From Clostridia bacterium (GTDB lineage: Bacteria; Bacillota; Clostridia; Oscillospirales; Acutalibacteraceae): a DNA stretch of 47,029 nt. Shown here one piece after another: positions 36,070 through 44,103 of the stretch. The DNA is taken from positions 1 through 47,029 of the forward strand of contig JAKSQP010000018.1 of NCBI GenBank assembly GCA_024404025.1, written 5' to 3'. Position 1 is the first letter of the stretch. Every line of letters starts with the position of its first letter. Both the position numbers and the translations under genes were made by a program. A model generated the notes under the pieces. That model was given only the letters and a program-made list of their open reading frames with translations, had not been told where the DNA came from and did not search any database.

Positions 36070-36075
36070 ATTATA
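36070..36075 (-). promoter_or_regulatory. Extended -10 of the murA promoter
   Basis: On the minus strand TGATATAAT gives an extended -10 (TG-N-TATAAT) about 80 nt before the murA TTG start. A -35 is weak. The rest of 36047-36450 is AT-rich and I see no gene or structure in it. Confidence 0.5.
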
Positions 36076-36452
36076 TCATACATTTCCGCATTTTAAAAGT
36101 CTTTTGCAAAAAAAAATCATCTTTTTTCAAAATTTTTCATATCCGTTGTTGTTCTGTGCCGAAAACAATACCGTATATAGTATTTCACGCAGGTTTTGCT
36201 TTATTGATAAATGACGATTTTTTCGATGTGCATTATTTACAAACAAATTCGGAAAAAGACGGAAACAAAGCGTGTGTGCATATTTGAAACGGAGATTTTT
36301 GTCAAAAATCACGAAAAAAAACGGGGCGCATACCTCTGTACAGTTTTGATTTTGACATTGGTCTTTATTGCATTATTTGTTGAATTTTAATAAAAAGCGA
36401 CCTGAATTCACAAAAAATTCAAAAAATATTTGAAAAAAACCTTCAATATCTA

Positions 36453-36481
36453 TTGCAATGCAATCGGCTTTTGTGTAAAAT
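36453..36481 (+). promoter_or_regulatory. Promoter of the PucR/CdaR-type regulator and ftsEX block
   Basis: TTGCAA (36453-36458), 17-nt spacer, TAAAAT (36476-36481), giving a leader of about 100 nt. Confidence 0.6.
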
Positions 36482-36538
36482 GTATATGTTCCGATGGTCA
36501 ATTTGTCTAACTTGTCGGTTTCAGGTGAGGCAAATCAG

Positions 36539-36558
36539 CCGGCAGGTCCGCCTGCCGG
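36539..36558 (+). other. Stable leader hairpin with UCCG loop
   Basis: CCGGCAGG (36539-36546) and CCTGCCGG (36551-36558) form a perfect 8-bp GC-rich stem closed by TCCG, a UNCG-type tetraloop, 30 nt before the start. There is no T-run, so it is more likely a stability or pausing element than a terminator. Confidence 0.55.
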
Positions 36559-36587
36559 ACATCAAAAAGCGAAGGGGTATTGAATTT

Positions 36588-37670
36588 ATGTCAAACAGAA
36601 TTTTTCAAGGGCTTGTTCATCAGATGAGAGACTCCGTCGGAAGAACTCTCGGAGTTATTGACGAAACCGGAACCGTTATTGCCTGCAGCGAGCTGAGCAA
36701 AATAGGCGAGGTCATTTCAACTGCCGCTGAAGTTTTTGCGGATAATGAGCTTCATTATATCGGCGGTTATACATACTGCAATTTCGGCTCACACATTCAG
36801 TCCGAATATGCTGTTTTTGTTGAAGGCATTGATGAGCTTGCAGGCAGATTTGCGGCAATCTGCTGCGTATCACTTGAAAATCTGAAGCAATATTATGAAG
36901 AAAAATTTGACAGAGGCAATTTTATCAAGAATGTCATTCTCGACAATATTCTTCCCGGAGATATTTATCTGAAATCCAGAGAGCTTCGCTTCAACAGCGA
37001 GGCAACAAGAGTCGTTATTCTCATCAGGATAACCGACCATAATGATGCATCTGTTTTTGATTCCGTTCAGAATCTCTTCCCGGATAAGAATAAGGATTTT
37101 GTTATTAACATCAATGAGCATGACATGGCCATTGTCAAGGAAGTCCGCAGCAATATCGAGAGCAAGGATCTCGAAAAGCTTGCACGCTCGATTTCCGATT
37201 CACTCAGCACGGAGCTTTATACTCATGTGCTTGTCGGCATCGGCACAACAGTTGAAGGCGTTAAGGATCTCGCACGCTCATTCAAGGAAGCTCAGATCGC
37301 TCTTGAAGTCGGCAAGGTTTTTGACACCGAAAAGACCATTGTCAGCTACGAAAATCTCGGCATCGCCCGTCTTATTTATCAGCTGCCCACAACTCTTTGC
37401 GATATGTTCCTGCGTGAAGTTTTCAAAAAGGGTTCAATAGACAGCCTCGATCACGAAACGCTCTTTACGATTCAGAAATTCTTTGAGAATAACCTTAATG
37501 TTTCCGAAACATCAAGAAAGCTTTTCGTTCACAGAAACACTCTCGTTTACAGACTTGAAAAAATCAAAAAGCTTACGGGTCTTGATCTGAGAGAATTCGA
37601 CGATGCGATCGTATTCAAAGTAGCCCTTATGGTTAAGAAGTATCTTGATGCAAAGCCCGTTAAATATTAA
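36588..37670 (+). CDS. PucR/CdaR-family transcriptional regulator
   Basis: The 360-aa protein has an N-terminal sensory part (GRTLGVIDETGTVIACSE, residues about 18-35), a central GGDEF-like/CdaR domain (about 130-260, including YTHVLVGIGTTVEGVKDLARSFKEAQIALEVG) and a C-terminal PucR HTH (FFENNLNVSETSRKLFVHRNTLVYRLEKIKKLTGLDLR, given in part). These regulators sense small metabolites and control uptake or catabolic genes; here the next genes are ftsEX, 49 bp downstream with no terminator, so it may tune division or wall hydrolysis. ATG 36588 follows GAAGGGG at 9 nt. Confidence 0.85.
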   Translation: MSNRIFQGLVHQMRDSVGRTLGVIDETGTVIACSELSKIGEVISTAAEVFADNELHYIGGYTYCNFGSHIQSEYAVFVEGIDELAGRFAAICCVSLENLKQYYEEKFDRGNFIKNVILDNILPGDIYLKSRELRFNSEATRVVILIRITDHNDASVFDSVQNLFPDKNKDFVININEHDMAIVKEVRSNIESKDLEKLARSISDSLSTELYTHVLVGIGTTVEGVKDLARSFKEAQIALEVGKVFDTEKTIVSYENLGIARLIYQLPTTLCDMFLREVFKKGSIDSLDHETLFTIQKFFENNLNVSETSRKLFVHRNTLVYRLEKIKKLTGLDLREFDDAIVFKVALMVKKYLDAKPVKY

Positions 37671-37719
37671 TTGTCGGACTATGAACATTTTACATTTTGA
37701 TTATTAAGGATATGATACC

Positions 37720-38673
37720 GTGATAGAATTCAAAAATGTTTCAAAAAAGTACGAAAACGGAACCGTTGCTCTTAAGGATATCAATATCACGATTGCAGAC
37801 GGTGAATTTGTTTTCATAGTCGGCTCATCAGGCGCCGGCAAAAGCACGTTTCTTAAGCTTATGATGAGAGAAGAGGTCCCCTCGGCGGGCACTCTGACCA
37901 TCAACGGAATGCTGCTTAATAAAATGAAAAAGAAAAATATCCCGAAGCTTCGCAGAAAGCTCGGCATAGTTTTTCAGGATTTCAGACTTATTCCCACAAT
38001 GACTGTGTTTGATAATGTTGCATTTGCGATGCGTGTTATCGGCACAAAAGAAAAGAAAATCCGCCGCAGAGTGCCTTATCTGCTGAGCCTTATGGGACTT
38101 AACGATAAAGCAAGATGCTATCCCAGAGAGCTTTCGGGCGGAGAGCAGCAGAGAGTTGCTCTTGCAAGAGCGCTTGCAAACGATGCGGATATTATCATAG
38201 CGGACGAGCCGACCGGAAATGTTGACCCGCAGATGAGCTATGAAATAGTTGAGCTTCTTATGCGTCTTAATGAGGCAGGCACAACCGTTATTATGGTTAC
38301 TCATGAGCACAGCCTCGTCAGATGCTTTGACAAGAGAGTTCTCATTCTTGATAAGGGTACTCTCGTTTCGGACGGTGATGCGGTTATCAGCGAAGCTGCA
38401 ACCTCGCATATCAACGCAGTCAGCGAGCTTACAAACGAAAATGTTGTTCTTCCCGAAGAAGATTATTCCGTTTTTGCCGCCGAAGAGAACGGCGGCCAGC
38501 CGACGATGAATTTCAATCAGAATAAGGAAAAAGCTCCGGAAGAGGAAGAAAAGAAGGCTCCCGAAATCCACTCTCCCGTTATTGAAGAATTTTCGTTTGA
38601 TGATTTGGGTCTTCCCGACGAAGCGCTTGCGCACATCAAAGAACTTGTTTCGGACGGAGGCGATGAACAATGA
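37720..38673 (+). CDS. ftsE: Cell division ATP-binding protein FtsE with C-terminal extension
   Basis: The first 225 residues are a standard FtsE: Walker A GSSGAGKST (about residues 36-44), QDFRLIPTMTVFDNVAFAM, signature LSGGEQQRVALARAL and Walker B IIIADEPTGNVDP, with VTHEH as the switch. FtsE normally ends near here. This one adds about 90 acidic, low-complexity residues (EEEEKKAPE) up to residue 317, which could bind another division or regulatory protein. FtsE with FtsX controls a wall hydrolase, encoded here two genes on. GTG is the start, with AAGGA upstream. The TGA overlaps ftsX by 4 bp (ATGA). Confidence 0.93.
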   Translation: MIEFKNVSKKYENGTVALKDINITIADGEFVFIVGSSGAGKSTFLKLMMREEVPSAGTLTINGMLLNKMKKKNIPKLRRKLGIVFQDFRLIPTMTVFDNVAFAMRVIGTKEKKIRRRVPYLLSLMGLNDKARCYPRELSGGEQQRVALARALANDADIIIADEPTGNVDPQMSYEIVELLMRLNEAGTTVIMVTHEHSLVRCFDKRVLILDKGTLVSDGDAVISEAATSHINAVSELTNENVVLPEEDYSVFAAEENGGQPTMNFNQNKEKAPEEEEKKAPEIHSPVIEEFSFDDLGLPDEALAHIKELVSDGGDEQ

Positions 38674-39587
38674 GCAAATTCAGTTATCTTATTAAAGAAG
38701 GCTTCCGCAATCTCAGAGTCAACAGGCTTATGAGCTTTGCATCCGTAACGGTTCTTTTCAGCTGCCTTATGCTTGTCGGCATTGCATTTATGGCGCTTGT
38801 CAATATTCAGAGCTTCATAACCGGAATTGAAGCGGAAAATGTTATTATGGCTTATGTTGACGAAAAAGCCTATGATTATGAACTGAGCTATGTTGAGGCA
38901 AATCTCAATAAAATAGATAATATTGCTTCGGTTGAAAAGGTTGAAAGAGATTCGGCATATCGAGAGATCCTCGACGGACTCGATGACAGCCTTCGTGCTT
39001 ATCTTGAATCGGTTGATGAGAATCCGCTTCCGAACGCTTTCAAAATTACCGTTTCCGATATGTCCGGATTCAATGAAGTCGTTGAAAATGTCAAGGGCAC
39101 GGAGAACATTATGAGAGTTCACGAAAACAGCGAGCTTGCAAGCCAGCTTTCGGGAATCAGAAATTCGCTCACATATATCAGCGTCGGAATCATTGCCCTG
39201 CTGCTTATCGTTTCTCTTTTCATAATTTCAAACACAATCAAGGTCACAATGTTCTCAAGGCGCCTTGAAATCAGCATTATGAAGAGCGTCGGTGCGACCA
39301 ATTCGTTTATCCGCCTGCCCTTTATTGTTGAAGGTATCATAATAGGTATTATTGCGGGATTGCTTGCAACCGGCGCAGTTTGGGGATTATATGAATTTGC
39401 GCTTGGCTCATTTATGTCGATGTTCTCATCATTCGGCAATATGAAGCCCGTTGAATTCATTGACTATGCTCCTTATCTTGTTGCTGCGTTTGTCGGAATC
39501 GGCGTGTTTACCGGCGTTTTCGGTTCATCCGCATCAATCAGAAAGTATCTTAAGGAAAGGAAGTTTGTTGATCTTGAAGACAGATAA
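38670..39587 (+). CDS. ftsX: Cell division protein FtsX (permease-like)
   Basis: The 305-aa protein has four membrane helices: one at about residues 22-46, followed by a large outside loop (about 48-170) that should bind the hydrolase, then three more at about 173-195, 220-245 and 270-290. IKEGFRNLRVNRLMSFASVTVLF at the start is typical of Firmicute FtsX. FtsEX transmits ATP hydrolysis to the outside to activate the PcsB/CwlO-type hydrolase, whose gene follows with a 20-bp overlap. Confidence 0.94.
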   Translation: MSKFSYLIKEGFRNLRVNRLMSFASVTVLFSCLMLVGIAFMALVNIQSFITGIEAENVIMAYVDEKAYDYELSYVEANLNKIDNIASVEKVERDSAYREILDGLDDSLRAYLESVDENPLPNAFKITVSDMSGFNEVVENVKGTENIMRVHENSELASQLSGIRNSLTYISVGIIALLLIVSLFIISNTIKVTMFSRRLEISIMKSVGATNSFIRLPFIVEGIIIGIIAGLLATGAVWGLYEFALGSFMSMFSSFGNMKPVEFIDYAPYLVAAFVGIGVFTGVFGSSASIRKYLKERKFVDLEDR

Positions 39588-40953
39588 TCTCAAGAAGCTT
39601 CTCTGCATTGTTTTTGCAGCAGCTTGCGTTGTTTCGGCAATAAGCTTCGCTTTCCCCTATGCCAGCGCAGATGAGTCTCTTGACGCAATGCAGAAACAGT
39701 ATGATGAGCTTGAAAAGCAGATCCAGCAGAATAAGGACAAGCTCGGTCAGGTCAACAGCCAAATCAAGGATAACAAAACAAAGCTGAATCAGCTCAACAC
39801 CCAGATCAGCGCCATTGAATCGCAGATCGATATCCTTGACAACAGAATCGACACTCTTAACGGAAACATCAAAAGCATTCAGAATACCATTGACACAACT
39901 ACAAATGATATTGATAAAATAAATAAGCAGACCGAGGAAATCAATAAGCAGATCGCCGAAACAAACGAGCTTATGAAGGATACAAAGGAGCTGCTTCTCG
40001 GCAGAATCAGAGAAAACTATATGGCGGGCGAAGCTTCGACCCTTGAAATAATCTTTTCATCAAACGATATTTCAAGCTATTTTGCAAGAAAAGAGCTTAT
40101 GTCCAGAGTTTCCGAAAAGGATGCCGCTCTTATAAAGAATCTTGAATCAAAAATAAAGGAGCTTGATGCTCTTCAGAAGAAGCTTGCGGAAAATAAGCAG
40201 TCTCTTGAAGAGAAGAAAACAGAGCTCGGCACACAGATGGTTTCTCTCAACGAGCGCCAGCTTGACCTTGAAAGCAGCAAGAGCATTCAGGAAGGAAAAA
40301 AGAGCGAGGTTGACGAGAAATACAGAGAAGTTCAGAGCGTTATCAATGAGCTTGATGCAAACAGCGAAGAATATAAAGCTGCGATCAAAGCCCAGGAAAA
40401 ACAGCGTGAAGCTTTGGAAGCGCAGATCGACGCTTACATCAAAGCACACGGCTCCAGCGAAGGCGACACACCCGATGAAACTTTCAATAACGACGGTAAA
40501 ATGATGTGGCCCGTCAAAGGCAAAACAACCATTACTGCAGGTTTCCCGTCCTATCCAAGCGGCGGCGCTCACTGGGGAATCGATATATGTGTCTGCGATT
40601 CAAACGGCAGCACGAGGGATTCAAACGGCAACAGTTATTCGCTCGGCAAGCCTTATTATGCGGCGCAGGGCGGCAAGGTTATTATTGCGCATAATGACGG
40701 CGGATGGAATTCGGGCTTCGGCAATTATTGCGTTGTTGACCATGGCGACGGCAAGATGACCCTTTACGCTCACTCAAAATATCTCAATGTTTCGGTTGGC
40801 GATGTTGTTCAGAAGGGACAGCAGCTCGGTGCAATCGGAGAAACGGGAAATGTTACAGGACCTCATCTTCATTTTGAGGTCAGAGTCAAGGATTCAGACG
40901 GAAATGTTACAAGAGTTCAGCCTCTTAATTACGTTTCCAATCCGGGTTATTAA
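39568..40953 (+). CDS. PcsB/CwlO-like murein hydrolase: coiled coil plus M23 peptidase
   Basis: The 461-aa protein has a signal peptide (NLKKLLCIVFAAACVVSAISFAFPYASA), a long coiled coil (about residues 35-280, rich in Q/E/K/L), and a C-terminal M23 metallopeptidase domain (about 325-460) with HWGID and HLHFE zinc motifs plus LYAHSKYL. The coiled coil is the part that binds FtsX; the M23 domain cuts peptide cross-links. It is made in the same operon as FtsEX, as in PcsB of streptococci. TTG 39568 is best placed behind AGGA (6 nt); TTG 39565 and 39574 are alternatives. The overlap with ftsX is 20 bp. Confidence 0.92.
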   Translation: MILKTDNLKKLLCIVFAAACVVSAISFAFPYASADESLDAMQKQYDELEKQIQQNKDKLGQVNSQIKDNKTKLNQLNTQISAIESQIDILDNRIDTLNGNIKSIQNTIDTTTNDIDKINKQTEEINKQIAETNELMKDTKELLLGRIRENYMAGEASTLEIIFSSNDISSYFARKELMSRVSEKDAALIKNLESKIKELDALQKKLAENKQSLEEKKTELGTQMVSLNERQLDLESSKSIQEGKKSEVDEKYREVQSVINELDANSEEYKAAIKAQEKQREALEAQIDAYIKAHGSSEGDTPDETFNNDGKMMWPVKGKTTITAGFPSYPSGGAHWGIDICVCDSNGSTRDSNGNSYSLGKPYYAAQGGKVIIAHNDGGWNSGFGNYCVVDHGDGKMTLYAHSKYLNVSVGDVVQKGQQLGAIGETGNVTGPHLHFEVRVKDSDGNVTRVQPLNYVSNPGY

Positions 40954-40964
40954 TCAAAATTAAC

Positions 40965-41013
40965 AAGGCGGCTTCGGACGGGACATCATAAACCGTTTTA
41001 TGCCGCCTTTTTT
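40965..41013 (+). terminator. Terminator after the M23 hydrolase gene
   Basis: AAGGCGGC (40965-40972) pairs with GCCGCCTT, followed by six T residues. The S41-like gene starts 18 bp later with its own RBS, so some readthrough is likely or the hairpin is an attenuator. Confidence 0.7.
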
Positions 41014-41030
41014 GAAAGGAGACGGCAGAC

Positions 41031-42236
41031 TTGAATAAAAAAATTTCGGTTGGGTTATGCCTTTCTCTCATCATCATTTCAATCACCGCAACCTTTGCGG
41101 CAACAATGGTAATTTCAAAGCAGATATATAACGGAATCATAAGCAATATTTCTCAGCGTTCGCAGACATACGAATCGGTTGACGAAATAAGCAAAATAGT
41201 TTCAAATTATTATTTCGGAACGATTGATGACGGCAGCCGCCTTAACGGCGCTCTGACGGAAGGTTATGTCAACGGCCTCGGCGATCCGAACAGCAAATAT
41301 CTCAATTCCGATGAATATGCGGATTATACGGCAAAGCTTGACGGCGGAGTGACGGGAATAGGCATTGAAACTGCTTATGATTACAGCAAAGCGGATTTCG
41401 TTATCACTTATGTTTATCCCGATTCGCCTGCCGAAAAAGCAGGGCTTAAAGCGGGCGATGTTATCGCTTCCGTTAATGACGGCATTGTTTCAAGATATAA
41501 CTATCAGACTCTTGCAAAATATTTTACCGGTGACCGCCTTACATCCGTTCAGCTCAAATATGAGAGGGGCGGCGAAACCAGATCGGCAGAGGTAATGCTC
41601 GGATTTTCGGTTCCTGGAGTGAGAGGCTATCTCAAAGAAAATGTCGGCTATATCAGGATCAACGGATTTTACAAAAACACCGCAGCGGATTTCAAGGCTC
41701 TTATGACAAAACTGCGTGAGCAGGGAGCAGAGAGCATGATTTTTGATGTCAGAGGAACGAGCGAGGGAACGGTTGAATATGCTGCTAAAGTCATAGATGT
41801 TATTGTTCCCGCAATTTCCGGCAACATTGCGGTTGCAAAGGATAAGAACGGCAATATATATAAGGAAAAGGTTTTCACGGCGGAAAACAGCAACATTATG
41901 ATGCCTTTTGTTGTGCTTGCCAATTCTTATACTGCAGGCCCTGCGGAGCTTTTTGCCTGCGACCTTCGTGACATCTGCCAGGCGCAGATCATCGGCACCA
42001 AAACCGCCGGAGTCGGCACGATGCAGGAGCTTTTTGCTCTTGAAGACGGCGGAGCGGTTCTTCTTACGGTTGCCGTGATAGAGCCTAAAAACGGCGAAAG
42101 TGCAGTTTATGAGGGCATCGGAATTGAGCCCACAACAGAGGTTGCGCTGAATTACGGCGATGAAATGGGCTTTGAGCTTCTTACGGAGGAAAACGATAAC
42201 CAGCTTTCAGCTGCATTCAAATTGCTTGCTTCATAA
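41031..42236 (+). CDS. S41/CtpA-like protein, predicted catalytically inactive
   Basis: The 401-aa protein has an N-terminal membrane anchor (VGLCLSLIIISITATFAATMVI), a PDZ domain (about residues 95-190, GVTGIGIETAY to PDSPAEKAGLKAGDVI) and an S41 core. Aligned with the S41 motif S-A-S-A-S-E-(x)7-D, the sequence is T-A-G-P-A-E-L-F-A-C-D-L-R-D, with Gly303 at the position of the nucleophilic Ser and Asp314 conserved. In the G-T-K-T-x-G-K-G-T-x-Q stretch the Lys is replaced by Val328. Both members of the Ser-Lys dyad are thus gone. It could be a scaffold or adaptor that keeps PDZ-based binding to the M23 hydrolase or FtsEX. TTG 41031 follows AAAGGAG. Confidence 0.85.
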   Translation: MNKKISVGLCLSLIIISITATFAATMVISKQIYNGIISNISQRSQTYESVDEISKIVSNYYFGTIDDGSRLNGALTEGYVNGLGDPNSKYLNSDEYADYTAKLDGGVTGIGIETAYDYSKADFVITYVYPDSPAEKAGLKAGDVIASVNDGIVSRYNYQTLAKYFTGDRLTSVQLKYERGGETRSAEVMLGFSVPGVRGYLKENVGYIRINGFYKNTAADFKALMTKLREQGAESMIFDVRGTSEGTVEYAAKVIDVIVPAISGNIAVAKDKNGNIYKEKVFTAENSNIMMPFVVLANSYTAGPAELFACDLRDICQAQIIGTKTAGVGTMQELFALEDGGAVLLTVAVIEPKNGESAVYEGIGIEPTTEVALNYGDEMGFELLTEENDNQLSAAFKLLAS

Positions 42237-42241
42237 TGTTA

Positions 42242-42275
42242 CCCGCAGAAGGTATCGTCTTTCTGCGGGATTTTT
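42242..42275 (+). terminator. Terminator after the S41-like gene
   Basis: CCCGCAGAA (42242-42250) pairs with TTCTGCGGG (42261-42269), followed by ATTTTT. Confidence 0.85.
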
Positions 42276-42300
42276 ATATATCGTTGGGGGACATTTTGAA

Positions 42301-42616
42301 GCAGAGCAGCGACGTAGGGCACGGATTCATCCGTGCCGTTTTTAAAATTGATTATGGCTTTCGGGAAACCCATTCCGTGGGTTTCCCACGAAAAAATCAT
42401 CCGCCGGAAGATTTTTTCTCCCTTCCTACGGTTTTGGTGTATAAGAGCATTTCGCTGACTGCGGTCAGCGACCAAGGCTCCGCCTTTGGATTCCGCAAGC
42501 CTTTGAAAAGGCTTGACCGAAACTTTCAATTTCGTAGGAGCAGGTTGTTTGCCTTTTCCCCGCAAGCATGAATGCTTGCCCTACGGAGAGCAGCGAAAAC
42601 CATCCCGTAGGGCACA
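42301..42616. repeat. Hairpin-rich intergenic repeat element
   Basis: No gene is seen in 42276-42658. It is a chain of perfect palindromes: GGCACGGAT/ATCCGTGCC (42318-42337), a 10-bp stem (42363-42387), CGCTGAC/GTCAGCG (42453-42470), CCAAGGC/GCCTTTGG (near 42472-42489), CAAGCCTTT/AAAGGCTTG (42496-42515) and GCAAGCAT/ATGCTTGC (42562-42579). AGAGCAGCGA (42303-42312 and 42587-42596) and CGTAGGGCAC (42313-42322 and 42606-42615) are direct repeats at its two ends. It resembles interspersed palindromic units found in Oscillospiraceae-type genomes, by recall. It may be a non-autonomous element or a set of transcription and RNA-processing sites. Confidence 0.65.
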
Positions 42617-42658
42617 GAAAAACCTGCCATGCACATAATTATTGCCACAAAATGCAAA

Positions 42659-42696
42659 AGCCTGCACCTGACGAAGTTACTCGTCGGATGCAGGCT
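42659..42696 (-). terminator. Terminator of the repressor gene
   Basis: AGCCTGCACCTGACGA and TCGTCGGATGCAGGCT form a 16-bp stem with one mismatch and one wobble, 17 bp past the stop on the minus strand. TTTTGCATTTTG follows. Confidence 0.8.
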
Positions 42697-42712
42697 CGGC
42701 TTATTTGAATTT

Positions 42713-43303
42713 TCAGAATTTTCTTCTCAGTTCCGTTACTTTTCCGATTATGGTAACGGGTTTATTCTGTATTTCATCGTTTGTATAATACATCGGCTCA
42801 AAATCGGGATTTTCGGGCACCAGCATTATGCCGGTGTCTTTTTTTATTATCTTTTTGACCGTTGCATCAAAGCCGTTAACAAGCACAACGGCAATCTCTC
42901 CGCTTGCCACATCCGGCTGGGAGCGAACAATGACAGTATCATTTTCTCTGAAAAGAGGGTGCATACTGTCTCCTTTTATTTTTAGACCGAAATATTCGCC
43001 CTTTGAGGCGGTGTCGGCGCTGATTTCTTCATAATCCAATATATCTTCTATTGCCTCCATCGGAATTCCCGCCCGGACATAGCCGAGAACGGGAATGGTT
43101 ACCTTTCCTTCGTATTCTTCTCCTCCGATAAGTCTTCCGACTGAAACGCCGAGAGCCTTTGAAAGAGTCAGCAGACTTTCGCTGTCCGGCGAAGTTTTGC
43201 CTTTCTCCCATTGGCTGACTGCTGTCTGATGTACATTGCATATCTCCGCAAGCTCTCTTTGCGAAAGACCCCTCTGCTTTCGAAGCTCTTTAATTATTTC
43301 CAT
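42713..43303 (-). CDS. LexA/CI-like self-cleaving repressor (XRE HTH + S24 peptidase)
   Basis: The 196-aa protein has an XRE-type HTH (about residues 1-58, LSQRELAEICNVHQTAVSQWEKG) and a C-terminal S24 domain. Ala78-Gly79 (VRAGIP) fits the self-cleavage site, Ser113 (GDSMHP) and Lys150 (DATVKK) are the dyad. The spacing Ala-Ser of 35 and Ser-Lys of 37 equals that in E. coli LexA, so RecA-stimulated self-cleavage is likely. The N-terminus is phage CI/HdiR-like rather than LexA-like. ATG 43303 follows AGGAGG. It faces the lysis operon across a 172-bp control region and is the likely switch for it. Confidence 0.88.
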   Translation of the reverse strand: MEIIKELRKQRGLSQRELAEICNVHQTAVSQWEKGKTSPDSESLLTLSKALGVSVGRLIGGEEYEGKVTIPVLGYVRAGIPMEAIEDILDYEEISADTASKGEYFGLKIKGDSMHPLFRENDTVIVRSQPDVASGEIAVVLVNGFDATVKKIIKKDTGIMLVPENPDFEPMYYTNDEIQNKPVTIIGKVTELRRKF

Positions 43304-43357
43304 TTTTATTCCTCCTGCCGTATTATGCGGCAAAGCTGCATCATCTTCATATCCATA

Positions 43358-43442
43358 TTATGAGCGAAACTATTGAAAAAGTCAATAGCTTTTTAAAAAA
43401 ATGAAAAATTCTCTTGACATGCAAACAAATGTTCGCTATAAT
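43358..43442. promoter_or_regulatory. Divergent control region: repressor promoter, operator and LexA-box lysis promoter
   Basis: Minus strand: TTGACT (43386-43381) with 17-nt spacer and CATAAT (43363-43358) for the repressor gene. The inverted repeat CTATTGA-N5-TCAATAG (43370-43388) overlaps its -35 and suggests self-control. Plus strand: TTGACA (43414-43419), 17 nt, TATAAT (43437-43442) for the lysis operon, with CAAACAAATGTTCG (43422-43435), a LexA-like box, filling the spacer. The two operators differ, so two repressors may act here. Confidence 0.75.
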
Positions 43443-43475
43443 CAAGAGCATAACTCTTAAAAAGAAGGTGAAAAA

Positions 43476-44102
43476 TTGGAAAGAAGCCTTGAGGAAGATG
43501 AAATGATATTTACTTATCCATCGGAGGAGGAGATGGAAGCGGCGCAGGCCATCTGCTGCGGAAAATGCTGCCGTGTCTGCGAAACTCCCGCCGCTTATGC
43601 GTGGAGAAAAAGGGATGCTGATTTATCTCTTTTGCTTGAAAAGGCGGTTGCTGCAGAGCTTACCCATACCGAAAGGAAAATTATTGAGGAATATTTTTAT
43701 AACTCAAAAAAGCTTGTAACAATCGCCTCGGAGAGAGGGATCAGCTCTTCTGCGGCGGGAAAAACGCTTGAAAGAGCAATCGGAAAGCTTCGTGATGCGC
43801 TTAAATATGTGATTATGTATCAAAGAGGGGTTGATAATGAAAGCATCGTGCCTGCCGCAGTCAGCAGAGCGGCGGCAATTTCGAGAGCATCAAGATATGC
43901 TGGCGAAAGCTCAGGCGAAAGACTGTTGAGCCTCAGGATGAAGGAAGGACTTTCAAGAAGAATCGTTTCGCAGGCAACGGGTGTTTCGCCCGGCAGGCTC
44001 GGATATATTGAGAGGGGCGAGCAGGATATATGCGGAGAAGAGCTTTTGAAGCTCTGCGAATTTTACAATGTTTCGACAGATTACATAATGAAAGGAATAT
44101 AG
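43476..44102 (+). CDS. Sigma-70 region 4-like / XRE fusion regulator
   Basis: The 208-aa protein joins two DNA-binding parts. Residues about 62-112 (LTHTERKIIEEYFYNSKKLVTIASERGIS, in part) resemble sigma region 4 or phage late activators of the Xpf/ArpU type; residues about 148-206 (MKEGLSRRIVSQATGVSPGRLGYIERGE, in part) form an XRE HTH. Near the start lies a Cys cluster, Cys27, 28, 31, 32 and 35, which could bind metal or a FeS centre. I know no named family with this order. As first gene of the lysis operon it may activate late genes here or elsewhere. TTG 43476 follows AAGGTG. Confidence 0.75.
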   Translation: MERSLEEDEMIFTYPSEEEMEAAQAICCGKCCRVCETPAAYAWRKRDADLSLLLEKAVAAELTHTERKIIEEYFYNSKKLVTIASERGISSSAAGKTLERAIGKLRDALKYVIMYQRGVDNESIVPAAVSRAAAISRASRYAGESSGERLLSLRMKEGLSRRIVSQATGVSPGRLGYIERGEQDICGEELLKLCEFYNVSTDYIMKGI

Positions 44103-44103
44103 A

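Noticed and set aside
37828..38670. Long open frame opposite ftsE
   Set aside because: The plus strand encodes intact Walker motifs; the minus frame has no domain and no RBS.
39451..39567. ATG start inside ftsX for the M23 hydrolase
   Set aside because: It would put about 40 non-conserved residues ahead of the signal peptide; TTG 39568 has the RBS.
42301..42616. CRISPR array
   Set aside because: The palindromes differ in sequence and spacing; there are no equal direct repeats with spacers.
42713..43303. Calling the repressor the host LexA
   Set aside because: Its DNA-binding part is XRE/CI-like, not the LexA winged helix, and its own operator differs from the LexA box.
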